DNA of 64,000 nt from Desulfolithobacter dissulfuricans (GTDB lineage: Bacteria > Desulfobacterota > Desulfobulbia > Desulfobulbales > Desulfobulbaceae): assembly GCF_025998535.1 (NCBI RefSeq), contig NZ_AP024233.1, positions 3,372,001 through 3,436,000 on the forward strand, read 5' to 3'. The notes under the pieces were generated by a model that was not told the origin of the DNA, did no database searches, and saw only the letters and a list, made by a program, of their open reading frames with translations. Shown one piece after another: positions 23,482 through 32,609 of the stretch. The position numbers and the translations under genes are program-made. Positions within the stretch are counted from its first letter, which is position 1; each line of letters begins with the position of its first letter.

Positions 23482-25401
23482 ATGCCAAGTTATCTGCTCC
23501 TCATACCGTTTCTGCCGCTTGCCTCGTTTGTCGTCACCTTTCTCTTTGGCAAACGGATGGGCGTACGATGTCACTGGATACCGATCCTCACCGTGCTGAC
23601 CTCGTTTGTCTGCGCACTCAAGGCCCTTTTCATGGTCAAGTCCGGGACCATCATCGACCATGACATCTACACCTGGATCAGTTCCGGCAGCCTCAAGGTG
23701 TCGGTGGGCTTTCTGGTCGACCAGCTCACCGTGGTCATGCTCATCGTAGTCACCAGCGTCAGCTCGCTGGTCCATATCTACTCGGCCGGCTACATGAAAG
23801 GCGAGGACGGCTACTACCGGTTTTACTCCTACCTGAGCCTGTTCACCTTTTCCATGCTCATGCTGGTACTTGGCAACAACTTCCTCCAGCTCTTCTTCGG
23901 CTGGGAGGCGGTGGGTCTGTCCTCCTACCTGCTCATCGGTTTTTACTATGAAAAGGTCTCTGCGGCGGACGCAGGAAAAAAAGCTTTTATTGTCAACCGG
24001 TTCGGTGACTTTGGATTCAGCCTGGGACTGTTCCTTCTCTTTCTCAGCTTCGACACCCTCCATTACGGTGCGATCTTCTCCCAGGCTGAATCCATTGTTG
24101 GCGAAACGTTTTCCATCTTCGGCATGCAGTTCGACCTGCCGACCACCATCGCCCTGCTGCTCTTCTGCGGGGCCATCGGCAAGTCGGCCCAGCTGCCGCT
24201 CCATGTGTGGCTGCCCGATGCCATGGAAGGCCCGACCCCGGTCTCGGCCCTGATCCACGCCGCCACCATGGTCACCGCCGGTGTCTTTCTGGTGGCCCGC
24301 TGCAACCCGCTTTTCGAGCTCTCAACCTTTGCCCTGAACGTGGTCACCATCGTTGGCACCATCACCTGTCTGTTCGCGGCCACCATTGCCCTGGTGCAGA
24401 CCGACATCAAGCGGGTGGTCGCCTACTCCACGGTGAGCCAGCTGGCCTACATGTTCATCGGCTGCGGCGTGGGGGCCTACTCGGCCGGAGTCTTCCACCT
24501 GTTCACCCATGCCTTCTTCAAGGCGCTCCTCTTCCTGGGCTGCGGATCGATCATCATCGCCATGCACCATGAACAGGACGTCAAGTACATGGGCGGTCTC
24601 AAAAAGTACATGCCGATCACCTACTGGACCTTTCTCCTGGCCTCGCTCTCCATCTCCGGCGTACCGGGACTGGCCGGATTCTTCAGCAAGGACGAGATCC
24701 TGACCATGGCCTTTGCCTCTCACATCGGGGCCGGAAAATTCGCCTGGTTCATCGGCACCTTTGTTGCCTTCCTTACCGCCTTCTACTCCTTCAGGCTTTT
24801 CTTTCTCATCTTCCACGGAGAATTCCGCGGCACCGAAGAGCAGAAGGCGCACCTGCACGAGACACCGCTGGTCATGACCGGGCCACTGATGATACTGGCC
24901 GTGGGCGCGGTCGCAGCTGGCTGGCTGGGTATCCCGGCCATCCTCGGCGGCCATAACAGGTGGGCCCATTTCCTGGCCCCGGTTCTGGGCCATCCCGAGG
25001 TGCATCTCTCCACCTATGGTGAGTCCCTGCTCATGGGGTCGTCCATCCTGGCCGGTGGCACCGGTATCTTCCTGGCCTGGCACATGTACGTCTTCCACCC
25101 GGAGATGCCGGCGAAGATAGCCGCCCGCTGGAACCGGTTCTACACCCTGCTCAAGAACAAGTACTACGTGGACGAAATCTACATCAACTACCTGGTGGAG
25201 CCGACCAAGGCCTTCAGCAGCAACGTGCTGCTCCGGATCGTTGATCTCGGGATCATCGAAAACATCGTCAACGGCATCCCCCGGGGTATCGGTTTCCTGT
25301 CGACAAAGATCCGGAGACTGCAGGACGGGCAGGTCTCCCATTACCTGGCCTGGATGGGTGGCAGCGCCCTGTTCATCGTTGTCTGGATGTTTACCCGGTA
25401 G
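23482..25401 (+). CDS. nuoL: NADH-quinone oxidoreductase-type subunit L
   Basis: Antiporter-like proton-pumping subunit, 639 residues with about 16 transmembrane helices and the long lateral helix at the C-terminus. Hallmarks: FLQLFFGWEAVGLSSYLLIG (conserved Glu), GKSAQLPLHVWLPDAMEGPT, SALIHAATMVTAGVFLV (conserved His/Lys region), DIKRVVAYSTVSQLAYMFI and HAFFKALLFLGCGS. All charged residues expected of the proton channel are visible. Seventy-two bases separate it from nuoM. Confidence 0.97.
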   Translation: MPSYLLLIPFLPLASFVVTFLFGKRMGVRCHWIPILTVLTSFVCALKALFMVKSGTIIDHDIYTWISSGSLKVSVGFLVDQLTVVMLIVVTSVSSLVHIYSAGYMKGEDGYYRFYSYLSLFTFSMLMLVLGNNFLQLFFGWEAVGLSSYLLIGFYYEKVSAADAGKKAFIVNRFGDFGFSLGLFLLFLSFDTLHYGAIFSQAESIVGETFSIFGMQFDLPTTIALLLFCGAIGKSAQLPLHVWLPDAMEGPTPVSALIHAATMVTAGVFLVARCNPLFELSTFALNVVTIVGTITCLFAATIALVQTDIKRVVAYSTVSQLAYMFIGCGVGAYSAGVFHLFTHAFFKALLFLGCGSIIIAMHHEQDVKYMGGLKKYMPITYWTFLLASLSISGVPGLAGFFSKDEILTMAFASHIGAGKFAWFIGTFVAFLTAFYSFRLFFLIFHGEFRGTEEQKAHLHETPLVMTGPLMILAVGAVAAGWLGIPAILGGHNRWAHFLAPVLGHPEVHLSTYGESLLMGSSILAGGTGIFLAWHMYVFHPEMPAKIAARWNRFYTLLKNKYYVDEIYINYLVEPTKAFSSNVLLRIVDLGIIENIVNGIPRGIGFLSTKIRRLQDGQVSHYLAWMGGSALFIVVWMFTR

Positions 25402-25473
25402 ACGGACGTACCCGGGATACGACCGCGGACCCTGGCCCGTGCAACCCAAAACTGAACATATGGAATCTGCATC

Positions 25474-26985
25474 ATGTCAGTACCACTTTTAAGCGCACTC
25501 ATATTTTTCCCGATCATCGGCAGCCTGTCGCTGCTGTTCGTGCGGCGCGAAAACAGCCACACCATCCGGCTCATGGCGCTGATCGTCAGCCTCATCGAGC
25601 TCCTGCTCTCGCTGCCTTTGTGGTTTCTGTTCGACAAGTCCACGTACAGGATGCAGTTTACGGAATTCCACCCGTGGATCTCCGCCTTCAACATCAACTA
25701 CCACCTGGGCATCGACGGAATTTCGATCCTCTTCATCCTCCTTTCGACTCTGATCACCACCCTGTCCATCCTGGTATCCTGGAACTCCATCCAGGAAAAG
25801 GTCAAGGAGTTCTTTATCTCCCTGCTGTTCCTGGAAGGGGCGATGATCGGCGTCTTCTGCGCCCTGGACTTTTTCCTCTTCTATATCTTCTGGGAGGCCA
25901 TGCTGATCCCCATGTTCCTGATCATCGGAATCTGGGGCGGTCCCAAGCGACTCTATGCCACGGTCAAATTCTTTCTCTACACCCTGATCGGGTCCCTGCT
26001 GATGCTGATCGGCATCATCACCCTGTACCGGGCCGGTGGCAACACCTTCAACATCCTGGAACTGGCCGGCCAGAGCTACCCCCTCAAGCTGCAGATGATC
26101 CTCTTCTGGGCCTTTTTCGCTGCCTTCGCGGTCAAGGTGCCCATGTGGCCGGTCCATACCTGGCTGCCTGACGCCCACACCGAGGCCCCGGCCGCCGGAT
26201 CGGTCATCCTGGCCGGGATCCTGATCAAGATGGGGGCCTACGGGTTTCTGCGCTTCTCCATGCCCATTCTGCCTGAAGCCACCAAGGCGATGATGATCCC
26301 CATGGTGATCCTCTCCCTGATCGGCATCATCTACGGCGCCATCATCTGCGTGGCCCAGACCGACCTCAAGCGACTCATCGCCTACTCCTCGGTGAGCCAC
26401 ATGGGCTTTGTCACGCTCGGTCTCTATTCACTGAACACCCAGAGCATGGAGGGCGGCATCCTCCAGATGATCAATCACGGGGTGGTCACCGGAGCCATGT
26501 TCCTGGCCATCGGTATGATCTATGAACGAACCCATACCCGGGCCATTGCCGATTACGGCGGACTGGCCACCACCATGCCGGTCTTTGCCTCCTTTTTCCT
26601 GCTCTTTACCCTGGCCTCGGTAGGATTACCCGGAACCAACGGCTTCATCGGCGAATTTCTCATCCTGCTGGGCGGGTTCCTCAACCGGCCGTGGGCCGCC
26701 TTTTTCGCCGCCACCGGGCTGATCCTGGGGGCATGGTACATGCTGTGGCTCTACCAGCGGATCTTTTTCAATCCTGTCAATGACAAGGTTGTCGGCCTGC
26801 CGGAAATGACCGGCCGGGAAATAGCCACCCTGGTCCCCATGGTGGTGCTCATCTTCTGGATCGGGCTCTACCCGAATTCCATGCTCAGCTTCATGCATGT
26901 GTCGGTGGCCCACCTGCTCGACCAGGTGCACGGCACCACCACGGTGGCTGACGCGGTGGAAACGGTCCGCCAGCTGGCGATGTAG
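25474..26985 (+). CDS. nuoM: NADH-quinone oxidoreductase-type subunit M
   Basis: Second antiporter-like pump subunit, 503 residues, about 14 helices. FNINYHLGIDGISILFILL, FWEAMLIPMFLIIGIWGG, KVPMWPVHTWLPDAHTEAP, SVILAGILIKMGAYGFLRF, DLKRLIAYSSVSHMGFV and LPGTNGFIGEFLIL are the conserved segments. Glu and Lys residues needed for proton transfer are kept. Fifty-two bases precede nuoN. Confidence 0.97.
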   Translation: MSVPLLSALIFFPIIGSLSLLFVRRENSHTIRLMALIVSLIELLLSLPLWFLFDKSTYRMQFTEFHPWISAFNINYHLGIDGISILFILLSTLITTLSILVSWNSIQEKVKEFFISLLFLEGAMIGVFCALDFFLFYIFWEAMLIPMFLIIGIWGGPKRLYATVKFFLYTLIGSLLMLIGIITLYRAGGNTFNILELAGQSYPLKLQMILFWAFFAAFAVKVPMWPVHTWLPDAHTEAPAAGSVILAGILIKMGAYGFLRFSMPILPEATKAMMIPMVILSLIGIIYGAIICVAQTDLKRLIAYSSVSHMGFVTLGLYSLNTQSMEGGILQMINHGVVTGAMFLAIGMIYERTHTRAIADYGGLATTMPVFASFFLLFTLASVGLPGTNGFIGEFLILLGGFLNRPWAAFFAATGLILGAWYMLWLYQRIFFNPVNDKVVGLPEMTGREIATLVPMVVLIFWIGLYPNSMLSFMHVSVAHLLDQVHGTTTVADAVETVRQLAM

Positions 26986-27037
26986 GGAAGAGGCAGGATG
27001 TTAGAAACTTTTTTTACTGGCTGAGGAATAACGTATC

Positions 27038-28480
27038 ATGACGCAAACAGTTGTCACCTGGGCTGCTTTTGAACCGGTCCTGCCGGAAATGCTGCTGGTG
27101 GGGGTCGGAATCGGGCTGGTCTTCATGGACCTGTTTTTCAGGAAACAGCGGGAGCTTCTGCCCTGGCTGACCATTCTCGGCAGCCTCACTGTGCTGGGCA
27201 TGGTGCTGGGAGAGCGGTACACCAGCGGCTTTGGCGGGATGTTTCTCACTGACTCCTATGGCGTTTTTTTCAAGGTAATCTGCCTGATGGGGCTGATCAT
27301 GACCGCCCTGATGAGCGAGCACCATAACCGGGTCCAGGGCCTTCACCAGGGCGAGTACTACAGCCTGATGGTTTTTTCCGCCGTGGGCATGATGATCATG
27401 GCCTCGGCCGGCGACCTGATGGTCCTCTATCTGGGACTGGAGCTGATGGCCCTGTCGGTCTACTGCCTGGTGGGTATGCTCAAGGGGGACCAGCGGGCCA
27501 GCGAGGCAGCGGTGAAATATTTTCTCATGGGCGGCTTTGCCTCGGCGATCCTGCTCTACGGTATGTCCCTGCTCTACGGGTTGACCGGAACCACCAGTAT
27601 CACGGGAATCGCCAGCTATATCAACGATACCGGCCTGATCGCCAATCCGGTCCTTCTCGGCGCCCTTGGTCTGCTGATCGTCGGCTTCTGTTTCAAGACC
27701 GCAGTGGCCCCATTCCATTTCTGGACCCCGGATGTGTACGAGGGGGCCCCGACGACGGTGACCGCCTTCATGTCGGTGGGACCCAAGGCGGCCGGGTTTG
27801 CCGTCTTCGGCCGGGTCCTCGTCCAGGGTTTTCCGGAACTGCACGGCCAGTGGGGTACCCTGCTCGCCTTTCTCGCCCTGCTGACCATGGCAGTGGGAAA
27901 TATCACAGCCCTGTCCCAGACCTCGATCAAGCGGATGCTGGCCTACTCGGCCATTGCCCATGCCGGTTACGCCCTGCTCGGAGTCCTGGCCGGTACCCCG
28001 GAGGGTCTGTCCGCTACCATGAATTACCTGCTCATCTACGGCTTCATGAACATGGGCGCCTTTGCCATCCTGGTCCTGCTGGCCGGCAAGGATAACCGGC
28101 GGGAATCGCTCGACGATTACCGGGGTCTTGCCAGGAGCAATCCCCTGGCCGCCATGCTGATGCTCATCTTCATGTTTTCTCTCACCGGTATTCCGCCCAT
28201 GGCAGGATTCATCGGCAAGTTCTATCTCATCAAGGCGGCGCTGGGCGCCGGCTACACCGGGACGGTCATAGGCGCCGTCATCTTCAGCACCATCTCGGCC
28301 TACTATTACCTGCGGGTGGTGCGTTACATGTACATGAGTGACCCGCAGGGGACACTCGAACTCAGCTATTCTCCGGGTATCTCAGCCGTACTCGGGTTGG
28401 CACTGCTTGGGGTTATAGGTCTTGGCCTGGCCCCTGGCACAGTGATTGGCCGGGCAGCGATGTCGCTGCTTGGTCAATAG
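27038..28480 (+). CDS. nuoN: NADH-quinone oxidoreductase-type subunit N
   Basis: Third antiporter-like subunit, 480 residues and about 14 helices. LELMALSVYCLVGM, AVKYFLMGGFASAILLYG, KTAVAPFHFWTPDVYEGAPT, SIKRMLAYSAIAHAGYALLG and GIPPMAGFIGKFYLIKAALG identify it. It closes the operon: an intrinsic terminator follows 53 bases after the stop. No nuoE, nuoF or nuoG gene is present before or after the cluster within the window. Confidence 0.97.
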   Translation: MTQTVVTWAAFEPVLPEMLLVGVGIGLVFMDLFFRKQRELLPWLTILGSLTVLGMVLGERYTSGFGGMFLTDSYGVFFKVICLMGLIMTALMSEHHNRVQGLHQGEYYSLMVFSAVGMMIMASAGDLMVLYLGLELMALSVYCLVGMLKGDQRASEAAVKYFLMGGFASAILLYGMSLLYGLTGTTSITGIASYINDTGLIANPVLLGALGLLIVGFCFKTAVAPFHFWTPDVYEGAPTTVTAFMSVGPKAAGFAVFGRVLVQGFPELHGQWGTLLAFLALLTMAVGNITALSQTSIKRMLAYSAIAHAGYALLGVLAGTPEGLSATMNYLLIYGFMNMGAFAILVLLAGKDNRRESLDDYRGLARSNPLAAMLMLIFMFSLTGIPPMAGFIGKFYLIKAALGAGYTGTVIGAVIFSTISAYYYLRVVRYMYMSDPQGTLELSYSPGISAVLGLALLGVIGLGLAPGTVIGRAAMSLLGQ

Positions 28481-28533
28481 GGATGTGGATGCGTCTTGCC
28501 AGCGAGTCCACCTCTCCTTTTCCTTCTTGGGGA

Positions 28534-28566
28534 GCGGCCAGCCATAGGGGCTGGCCGCATTTTTTG
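28534..28566 (+). terminator. Rho-independent terminator of the nuo operon
   Basis: A perfect 10-base-pair stem GCGGCCAGCC/GGCTGGCCGC with loop ATAGG, followed by A and six T. Confidence 0.95.
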
Positions 28567-28648
28567 AAACAGGGAGTGAGGAACCGGAAACGGTTCAGAC
28601 AGGGCACAACAGACACCGCCAGACGCGGTGGTACGGGCGAAGGGGAGC

Positions 28649-29353
28649 TCAGACCTGCCCCGGTACTGACCGGCGGATATGGGCCAGCATAGTTTCCACC
28701 ACCTTCCCGGCATCCATGGTCGAGGAATCGATCACCACCGCATCAGGGGCCGGTTTCAGGGGCGCTATGGGCCGTTCCCGGTCGTCGCGGTCCCGCTGGA
28801 TTATCTGTTCAAGGATCTCCTTTTCATCGACCTCCACCCCCCGGGCTCTGAGCTGACCGATACGCCGCCTGGCCCGCTCTTCGGGGCTGGCATCAAGAAA
28901 GAACTTCCAGGCCGCATCGGGAAAGACTACGGTCCCGGTATCCCGTCCTTCGGCGACAACCTTTCCCTGGCGGCCGATCTCCTGCTGCATGCGGGTCAGT
29001 CTGTCCCGTACCGGCCGCAGGGCCGAAACCGTCGAGGCCAGCATCCCGGTTTCCGGGCTGCGCAGTTCCAGCCCCAGTTCTTCGCCGTTGATCAGAACCC
29101 GCACATCCCCGTCCTCTTCGTCCGGAGGCAGGAGCTGGATATCCAGGGTATCGAGTAACCGGGCCACCGGTTCTTCGTCCCGGACATCCACCCCGGCCCG
29201 CTTGCAGGCCAGGGCCACGGCCCGATACATGGCGCCGGTGTCGAGGTAGGTGTAGCCCAGTCGGGAGGCCAGCAGGCGACTGACCGTGGATTTGCCGACC
29301 CCGGAAGGGCCGTCGATGGTGACGACCTCCAGTTTCCGCTCAGCCTGCGACAT
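28649..29353 (-). CDS. cmk: Cytidylate kinase
   Basis: Phosphorylates CMP and dCMP with ATP. Start ATG 29353 is supported by AAGGAG at 29360-29365 (an upstream in-frame ATG lacks one). The 234-residue protein has P-loop IDGPSGVGKSTVSR, LDTGAMYRAVAL, VVAEGRDTGTVVFPDA and the LID-type RRRIGQLRARG with RDRDDRERPIAPLKPA, all typical. The start overlaps the end of hisC by 14 bases, so the two are translated from one message. Confidence 0.96.
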   Translation of the reverse strand: MSQAERKLEVVTIDGPSGVGKSTVSRLLASRLGYTYLDTGAMYRAVALACKRAGVDVRDEEPVARLLDTLDIQLLPPDEEDGDVRVLINGEELGLELRSPETGMLASTVSALRPVRDRLTRMQQEIGRQGKVVAEGRDTGTVVFPDAAWKFFLDASPEERARRRIGQLRARGVEVDEKEILEQIIQRDRDDRERPIAPLKPAPDAVVIDSSTMDAGKVVETMLAHIRRSVPGQV

Positions 29354-30458
29354 AGCCAAGCTCCTTGAGAGATTTGGCCAGTGCAGCGACAAAACGGTGG
29401 TTTTCCGCCTCGGTACCCACGGTGATACGGATGAAATCAGGAAAACCGTAGGCCTTCATGGAACGGACAATTACCCCCTGGCGAAGCATGGACTCGTAGA
29501 GAACGGTCGCATCACCGCGCACATCGATGAGAAAAAAATTGGTATGCGAGGGGTAGGCCCGACAGCCGAGCTCCTCCACCTGCTCACTGAGCCATTGCCG
29601 TCCCTCCCTGGTCCCGTTCAGAGTTTTTTCGTAATGGGCCGTGTCCTTGAGGGCGGCCAGGGCCCCCACCTGTCCGGGCAGGTTGATATTGAACGGCTGG
29701 CGGACCCGGTGGAGCAACTCGGCAATGTCCCGGTGCATTATCCCGAATCCCACCCGCAGCCCGGCCAGGCCAAAGGCCTTGCTGAAGGTCCTAAGCGCCA
29801 CCACTGCCGGGATACCATCGGGCTTTCGGATACGGGAAAGGACGTCTATCCGCTCGGCGGGATCGACAAAATCCACGTAGGCCTCGTCCAGGACCACTAT
29901 CACGGTCTCGGGCAGGCTGCGGAGAAAATCTTCAAAACGTTCCGGGGAAATCAACGTGCCGCAGGGATTGTTGGGGTTATCGAGAAAGATGAGCCGGGTA
30001 CGCTCCGACACTGCCCGGCTTATGGTCTCCAGATCATGGGTCATGTCCCGCAGGGGTATGACCGTGTTCTCCCCGCCCCGAACCTGGACAAACTTCTGGT
30101 ACATGAGAAATGAGGGATGACTGGTGATCACCTCGTCCCCGGCCTGGACAAAGGCCTTGACCAGGAACTCAATCACCTCGTTGGAGCCGTTGCCAAGAAC
30201 GATCTCTTCCGGCGCGCAACCCACCCAGTCGGCCACGGCCCTGGTCAGGTAATAGCTGGACCCGTCGGGATAGCGGTGCAGTCCGGTGAGGCAGCCCTGG
30301 ATCGCCTCCACGGCCAGGGGTGAAGGGCCCCAGGGGTTTTCGTTGGAGGCCAGCTTGATGGAATCGGTTATCCCATATTCCCGTTCCAGCTCGTCCAGGG
30401 GCTTTCCGGGGGGATAGGGAACGATGGCTTTAATATTATCTGCGACGTGGAGTTTCAT
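29340..30458 (-). CDS. hisC: Histidinol-phosphate aminotransferase
   Basis: PLP enzyme of histidine synthesis: imidazole-acetol phosphate plus glutamate to histidinol phosphate. 372 residues. KLASNENPWGPSPLA, LGNGSNEVIEFLVKAF, FLDNPNNPCGTLIS, VVLDEAYVDF and the PLP-binding Lys in RTFSKAFGLAGLRVGFG are diagnostic. First gene of the hisC-cmk pair; other his genes are absent here. The family can also act on aromatic amino acids, but length and motifs favour HisC. Confidence 0.94.
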   Translation of the reverse strand: MKLHVADNIKAIVPYPPGKPLDELEREYGITDSIKLASNENPWGPSPLAVEAIQGCLTGLHRYPDGSSYYLTRAVADWVGCAPEEIVLGNGSNEVIEFLVKAFVQAGDEVITSHPSFLMYQKFVQVRGGENTVIPLRDMTHDLETISRAVSERTRLIFLDNPNNPCGTLISPERFEDFLRSLPETVIVVLDEAYVDFVDPAERIDVLSRIRKPDGIPAVVALRTFSKAFGLAGLRVGFGIMHRDIAELLHRVRQPFNINLPGQVGALAALKDTAHYEKTLNGTREGRQWLSEQVEELGCRAYPSHTNFFLIDVRGDATVLYESMLRQGVIVRSMKAYGFPDFIRITVGTEAENHRFVAALAKSLKELGYVAG

Positions 30459-30543
30459 GCAAAATCGTTTTTCAAGATTGAAAGGCAGCAGGGCATTGCA
30501 AAGATCCCCGGCAATTTAATCAGCTTGTTTCTAACCAGCATAA

Positions 30544-30595
30544 CTGGACCAGGTAAGCGACCGAAGGGAGACTCCGGGTTTCGGCACTGGTCCAG
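30544..30595. repeat. Nested inverted repeat in the hisC-gatA gap
   Basis: CTGGACCAG (30544-30552) pairs with CTGGTCCAG (30587-30595), and inside it CCGAA pairs with TTCGG. Possible small structured RNA or leader of hisC on the minus strand; no gene seen. Confidence 0.4.
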
Positions 30596-30673
30596 CCACA
30601 ACAGATAGTGAAGACTTCGACCCATGAAAATCAACCTGCAATTACTTAAGGTTGTGGCGATTTTCGGATAAAC

Positions 30674-30714
30674 CACGAAGGACACGAAGAAAAAATAACT
30701 TCGTGTCCTTCGTG
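30674..30714 (-). terminator. Long hairpin, likely terminator of the gatC-gatA transcript
   Basis: CACGAAGGACACGAAG (30674-30689) and its exact complement (30699-30714) enclose an A/T loop of nine bases. This 16-bp palindrome resembles a dispersed repeat seen in many bacteria. Placed 40 bases after gatA it could end that transcript, though no T run follows. Confidence 0.55.
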
Positions 30715-30754
30715 TTGATATGATCTGTCAAGCCAATACCATTGATTGACAGGT

Positions 30755-32212
30755 CTATAACTGTGGCTTTTTCTCCCTGACTCCGGCCCGCTGTTCCAGG
30801 TTCCAGGCCGCCCGGAGCAGTACTTCCTCGTTGAAATGGGCCGCCTGCATCTGGATACCGATGGGTAATCCGTCGCTGGAAAATCCCGCCGGGACCGAGA
30901 TCCCGGGAACTCCGGCCAGATTGGCGGAGATGGTCAAAATATCCGAGAGGTAGTGGGCCAGAGGATCATCGCTCTTATAGCCAATCTTCCAGGCCGGTGT
31001 CGGGGTAACCGGTGAAACCACCAGGTCGCAGCTGGAAAAGACTTTCTGGTAATCCTCCATGATCAGTGTTCTGACCTGGGAGGCCTTTTTGTAATAGGCA
31101 TCATAGTAGCCGGCCGAGAGGGCGTAGGTTCCGATCAGAATGCGGCGCTTGACTTCATCGCCGAATCCTTCGGAACGGCTGCGGCAGTACATATCGATGA
31201 GGGAATCCGCCTCCATGTTGCGGTAGCCGTACCGGACCCCGTCGAAGCGGGCCAGGTTGGAGCTGGCCTCGGCCGGGGCGATCAGGTAGTAGACAGCCAC
31301 ACAGTACTGGGTATGGGGCAGCGAGACCTCGACGATCTCAGCCCCGGCCTCCCGGAGCATGTCGATACCGGCCCGGACCGTCTTTTCCACCTCAGGGTCC
31401 AGCCCTGCGCCGAAATATTCCACCGGCACACCGATCCGGATTCCCCCGAGTCCATCCTTGAGACTGGCGGTATAGTCGGGTACCGGACGGTTGACCGAGG
31501 TGGAGTCCCGGGGGTCGTAGCCGCTGATCACGTTCATCAGCAGGGCGCAATCGGCCACATCCCGGGCCAGGGGACCGACCTGGTCCAGGGAGGAGGCAAA
31601 GGCCACCAGCCCGAAACGGGATACCCGGCCATAGGTGGGCTTCATTCCGACCACCGAACAGAGCGAGGCCGGCTGGCGGATGGAGCCGCCGGTATCCGAA
31701 CCCAGCGAGGCCAGACACTCTCCCGCGGCCACCGAGGCGGCCGATCCACCACTGGACCCTCCAGCCACATAGCCAGGTTTCCAGGGGTTCTCCGGGACCT
31801 TGAAGGCGCAGTTCTCACTGGTGGAGCCCATGGCGAACTCATCCATGGCCACCTTGCCAAGCAGCACCGCCCCTTCCTCTTTCAGGCGCCTGATTACGGT
31901 GGCGTCATAGGGCGGAATGAAATTCTCCAGCATCCTGGAGCCGCAGGTGGTGGGCAACCCCTCAGTGCAGAGCACATCCTTGATGGAAAGGGGCAGACCG
32001 CAAAGGGCCCCTGCCCTCCCCTCCCTGCGTTCGCTGTCCGCCTCGGCGGCCCGGGCCAGAGCCCCGTCCCGGTCCAGATGCAGATAGGCCTTGACCCGGT
32101 CCTCCACCGCATCGATCCGCTCAAGCAGAGCCTCGGTGAGTTGCAGGGCTGTTATATCACCCTGTTCCAGCAGTTTCCTGGCCTGGAGCAGAGTCAGTGC
32201 ATGTAGTTCCAT
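30755..32212 (-). CDS. gatA: Aspartyl/glutamyl-tRNA amidotransferase subunit A
   Basis: Amidase subunit that makes ammonia from glutamine for converting Glu-tRNA(Gln) or Asp-tRNA(Asn). 485 residues. The amidase Ser-Ser-Lys triad is in the glycine-rich GGSSGGSAASVAAGEC region with LGSDTGGSIRQPASLCSVVG, and the catalytic Lys in LPLSIKDVLCTEG. LGKVAMDEFAMGSTSEN is also conserved. Follows gatC by 33 bases on the same strand; gatB is separate, at 59.7 kb. Confidence 0.97.
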   Translation of the reverse strand: MELHALTLLQARKLLEQGDITALQLTEALLERIDAVEDRVKAYLHLDRDGALARAAEADSERREGRAGALCGLPLSIKDVLCTEGLPTTCGSRMLENFIPPYDATVIRRLKEEGAVLLGKVAMDEFAMGSTSENCAFKVPENPWKPGYVAGGSSGGSAASVAAGECLASLGSDTGGSIRQPASLCSVVGMKPTYGRVSRFGLVAFASSLDQVGPLARDVADCALLMNVISGYDPRDSTSVNRPVPDYTASLKDGLGGIRIGVPVEYFGAGLDPEVEKTVRAGIDMLREAGAEIVEVSLPHTQYCVAVYYLIAPAEASSNLARFDGVRYGYRNMEADSLIDMYCRSRSEGFGDEVKRRILIGTYALSAGYYDAYYKKASQVRTLIMEDYQKVFSSCDLVVSPVTPTPAWKIGYKSDDPLAHYLSDILTISANLAGVPGISVPAGFSSDGLPIGIQMQAAHFNEEVLLRAAWNLEQRAGVREKKPQL

Positions 32213-32245
32213 AATCTATCCGGATTGAACTTTTTTTGAAAACAA

Positions 32246-32533
32246 CTAACTGATGATCCTGGGTACGACAAAGGACTCGCCATTATCCCGGGGCGCATTG
32301 GCCAGGGCCTTTTCCCGGGGCAGGGAGGGCTTGATCTCATCGTCGCGAAAGGCGTTGACCAGCTGCTGGGTATGGGTGGTGGGAACCACGCTCCCGGTAT
32401 CCAGCTCATCGAGCTTGGCCACGTAGCCAAGGATGGAGTCAAGTTGCCGGGTCACGCGCTCCATCTCCGCATCGGACAGCTCCAGCCGTGCAAGCCGGGC
32501 CACCTTTTCCACTTCCTGTTTTGTTATATTCAT
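32246..32533 (-). CDS. gatC: Aspartyl/glutamyl-tRNA amidotransferase subunit C
   Basis: The ATG at 32533 gives MNITKQEVEKVARLARLEL, the usual GatC beginning; an upstream in-frame extension has no family similarity. The 95-residue protein wraps around GatA and stabilises the GatAB complex. LDSILGYVAKLDELDT and the C-terminal SFVVPRIIS are conserved. The ribosome-binding site is weak. First gene of gatC-gatA. Confidence 0.94.
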   Translation of the reverse strand: MNITKQEVEKVARLARLELSDAEMERVTRQLDSILGYVAKLDELDTGSVVPTTHTQQLVNAFRDDEIKPSLPREKALANAPRDNGESFVVPRIIS

Positions 32534-32609
32534 GGCATCAAACAGCACATCTCGGGTTTCAGGTGCCACAGCACCCGGTAACTGATGGTCGTATACCACC
32601 TGATTCAGA

